Assembly: GCA_031277105.1 (NCBI GenBank)
Contig: JAISLW010000267.1
Coordinates: 1 to 33,774, forward strand
Length of the DNA: 33,774 nt
Reading direction: 5' to 3'
Origin: Planctomycetaceae bacterium
GTDB lineage: Bacteria; Planctomycetota; Planctomycetia; Pirellulales; Thermoguttaceae
Shown here: in pieces, positions 32,601 to 33,774 of the stretch
How positions within the stretch are numbered: the stretch's first letter is position 1
How the letters are laid out: every line of letters begins with the position of its first letter
The notes under the pieces: model-generated
The model's database searches: none
Seen by the model: the letters and a program-made list of their open reading frames with translations, nothing else
Told to the model about the DNA's origin: nothing
Position numbers and translations under genes: made by a program

Positions 32601-32703
32601 TAAACTATTCGTACTTGAGTTTGCGTTTACCTTCGCCTGCCTAGTTTTCGGACGGCAGGCTTTGACGCTTTTAAATCGCTGAATTTCAAGTACGAGCAGT
32701 ATA
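32601..32703 (+). repeat. A element inserted next to an older A end
   Basis: Full-length copy AAACTATTCGTACTTGAGTT to TTCAAGTACGAGCAGTATA. It is followed at 32704-32733 by the last 30 bp of an older A (CATCAATGAATTTTAAGTAC), equal to the A end at 30177-30209. Confidence 0.9.
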
Positions 32704-33236
32704 CATCAATGAATTTTAAGTACGATACGTATATCAATAACACGCTCTGAAAGAGCAATGGAAAACAAAGGGGTATCTCTAAAAATTCATTTTTTTGTAA
32801 AAAGGTAGGCGATGTTTCGCCGCTGTGTTTATTTTTTGGGTCGCAATGGAGTTTATGCTACCAATAAATTTTAATAATTTATGAAGGCTAAAATATGTTT
32901 ATTTTAGATGCGTGAAATATCAAAATTTATTGATGGCGTAAACCGTAATGCGGCCCAAAATTAAACACTGGGCGAAACGCCGCCTACCTGAACAAATGAA
33001 TTTTTAGAGACGCCCAAAGTTTTTTTTCGTTATAAATAAAGATCATTTGATTAAATTTATAATCAATTAGATCCGTCATTCCATTGTTCTTTCAGGACGC
33101 TCGTTATTTGATAATTGCGAACCTGCCATGTTGCGGCGGTCTGTTACGCATTGACCTTATTAGGGCGAAATATAATCACAATTAACGTTACAAAAAATCA
33201 AATTAAAAAACATATTTTAAAGTGTGAATAGTATAT
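32704..33236. repeat. right half of a second C element, interrupted by B
   Basis: Matches 30180-30461 closely: TATCAATAACACGCTCTGAA, then ATCCGTCATTCCATTG, GCCATGTTGCGGCGGTCTGT and the C right end AAGTGTGAATAGTATA. The left half of C is missing. B (32771-33015) sits in it where the 30240s copy has none. Confidence 0.85.
32771..33015 (+). repeat. B element, 245 bp, with AAAG target duplication
   Basis: Ends GGGTATCTCTAAAAATTCAT and ATGAATTTTTAGAGACGCCC. AAAG lies on both sides (32767-32770, 33016-33019); the empty counterpart at 30241-30250 (ACAAAGTTTT) has one AAAG. Best-preserved full-length B copy. Confidence 0.93.
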
Positions 33237-33518
33237 ACCGACGGAAATCTATTGTTTTTGATTTTGACCGGACTTGACAGGTTAGCGTCTCACACTAAAA
33301 TTTTTATTCAATTTTTATTATTTATTAAGTGTCAATGAATTGATCAAAGAAAGTTTCACGGCGTTTTTTGTAATTTTATTTTATAATTCCTTGCAATGAA
33401 TTTAGGTTGTTATTCAATGGATGGAAAGAAATATCTGAAGGCGAATACGCTAAATAATATTAACGACAAGTACACGTTTGAATTAAAAGAAGTTGATTAT
33501 GATGAATGAACAAAAATG
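33237..33518. other. AT-rich stretch with a possible small ORF
   Basis: A 37-codon frame at 33396-33509 (MNLGCYSMDGKKYLKANTLN, then NINDKYTFELKEVDYDE) has protein-like composition but no ribosome site; it may be the end of a lost gene. Nothing else is recognised. Confidence 0.35.
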
Positions 33519-33623
33519 TACACTGATCGTACTTGAAATTCAGCGATTTAAAAGCGTCAAAGCCTGCCGTCCGAAAGCTAGGCAGGCGAAGGTAAACGAA
33601 AACTCAAGTGCGAACAGTTTATA
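33519..33623 (-). repeat. A element
   Basis: Full-length copy TACACTGATCGTACTTGAAA to CTCAAGTGCGAACAGTTTA, about 50 bp upstream of the 33676 gene start. Confidence 0.9.
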
Positions 33624-33675
33624 AATGATCGCTTAAATTCAAGATGATCTTTATCGTTTTTTTGAGGAGAATTTT

Positions 33676-33774
33676 ATGAGTAAAAATTTTGTGTGGATAT
33701 TTATATTTTTTATTTTGTTTGTATTTACTTCGTCGTTTGTTTTTGGGGTGGAGCGGGGTTTGAATGTTATTGTT
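33676..33774 (+). CDS. start of an exported or membrane protein, cut by window end
   Basis: 33 codons: MSKNFVWIFIFFILFVFTSS, then FVFGVERGLNVIV. A clear ribosome site GAGGAG (33664-33669) precedes the ATG by 6 bases. The first 24 residues are a signal peptide or anchor (possible cleavage after VFG). The product cannot be named from this part. Confidence 0.75.
   Translation, partial: MSKNFVWIFIFFILFVFTSSFVFGVERGLNVIV

Noticed and set aside
1-33774. Regular recurrence of the A core (GCCTGCCGTCCGAAAGCTAG) as a possible CRISPR repeat
   Set aside because: Copies are scattered over kilobases in both orientations, without unique spacers of constant length, and have inverted ends.

Overview
The window looks like a stretch of an AT-rich planctomycete-type chromosome. 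This is inferred, not proven. The reasons are: a one-piece alternative GlmU of the NTP_transf_4 plus left-handed-beta-helix type, a DnaA with a very short N-terminal part, a Ser/Thr kinase with a C-terminal membrane anchor, LpxI and LpxD lipid A enzymes, a GH57 glucanotransferase with DUF1925/DUF1926-like regions, and two proteins (3191-3766 and 25851-26603) that resemble conserved planctomycete hypotheticals. No rRNA, tRNA or CRISPR array is visible.

Layout. Nearly all chromosomal genes lie on the minus strand and stand alone: metG (388-2415), a conserved unknown (3191-3766), a degenerate AAA+/Fis regulator (5729-7225), a BioF/KBL-type PLP enzyme (7626-8957), a fused nuclease-methyltransferase (10187-12415), alternative glmU (12703-13947), lpxI (14425-15366), a protein kinase (15440-17008), pyrF (17202-18131), an exported glutaminyl cyclase (19048-19878), an exported helical-repeat protein (20331-21890), an aspartate aminotransferase (22060-23262), dnaA (24316-25512), a membrane-anchored unknown (25851-26603) and a GH57 enzyme (26911-29127). 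lpxD (4290-5342) is on the plus strand. A plus-strand accessory cluster (30462-32327) holds a 5'-truncated gene, a one-TM coiled-coil protein and an exported SNase-type nuclease. A new exported or membrane protein starts at 33676 and runs off the window.

The most striking content is between the genes. Almost every intergenic gap is built from short, non-autonomous, inverted-repeat elements, often nested. I call them A (about 100 bp, hairpin core, TA-type ends, about 14 copies), B (about 235-245 bp, ends GGGCGTCTCTAAAAATTCAT), C (about 385 bp without its nested A; ends related to A), D (ends GTAACCGTTCACGGAAATTT, usually just 3' of genes), E (a multi-hairpin module inside or next to D), F (about 190 bp) and G (palindromic). 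Two filled/empty site comparisons inside the window show that B inserts with a 4-bp target duplication (AAAG and AATA). An IS630-like transposase fragment (9748-9915) is interrupted by A on one side and C on the other. A-C repeat blocks bracket the accessory cluster, and C cuts off the 5' end of its first gene.

How the genes fit together: alternative GlmU makes UDP-GlcNAc, which feeds lipid A synthesis (LpxD, LpxI) and peptidoglycan or other glycans. The others are housekeeping (MetRS, PyrF, DnaA, AspAT), storage-glucan handling (GH57), signalling (kinase, AAA+ regulator) and defence-like DNA modification (nuclease-MTase). Apart from the accessory cluster there are no obvious operons; genes are insulated from each other by the repeat elements.
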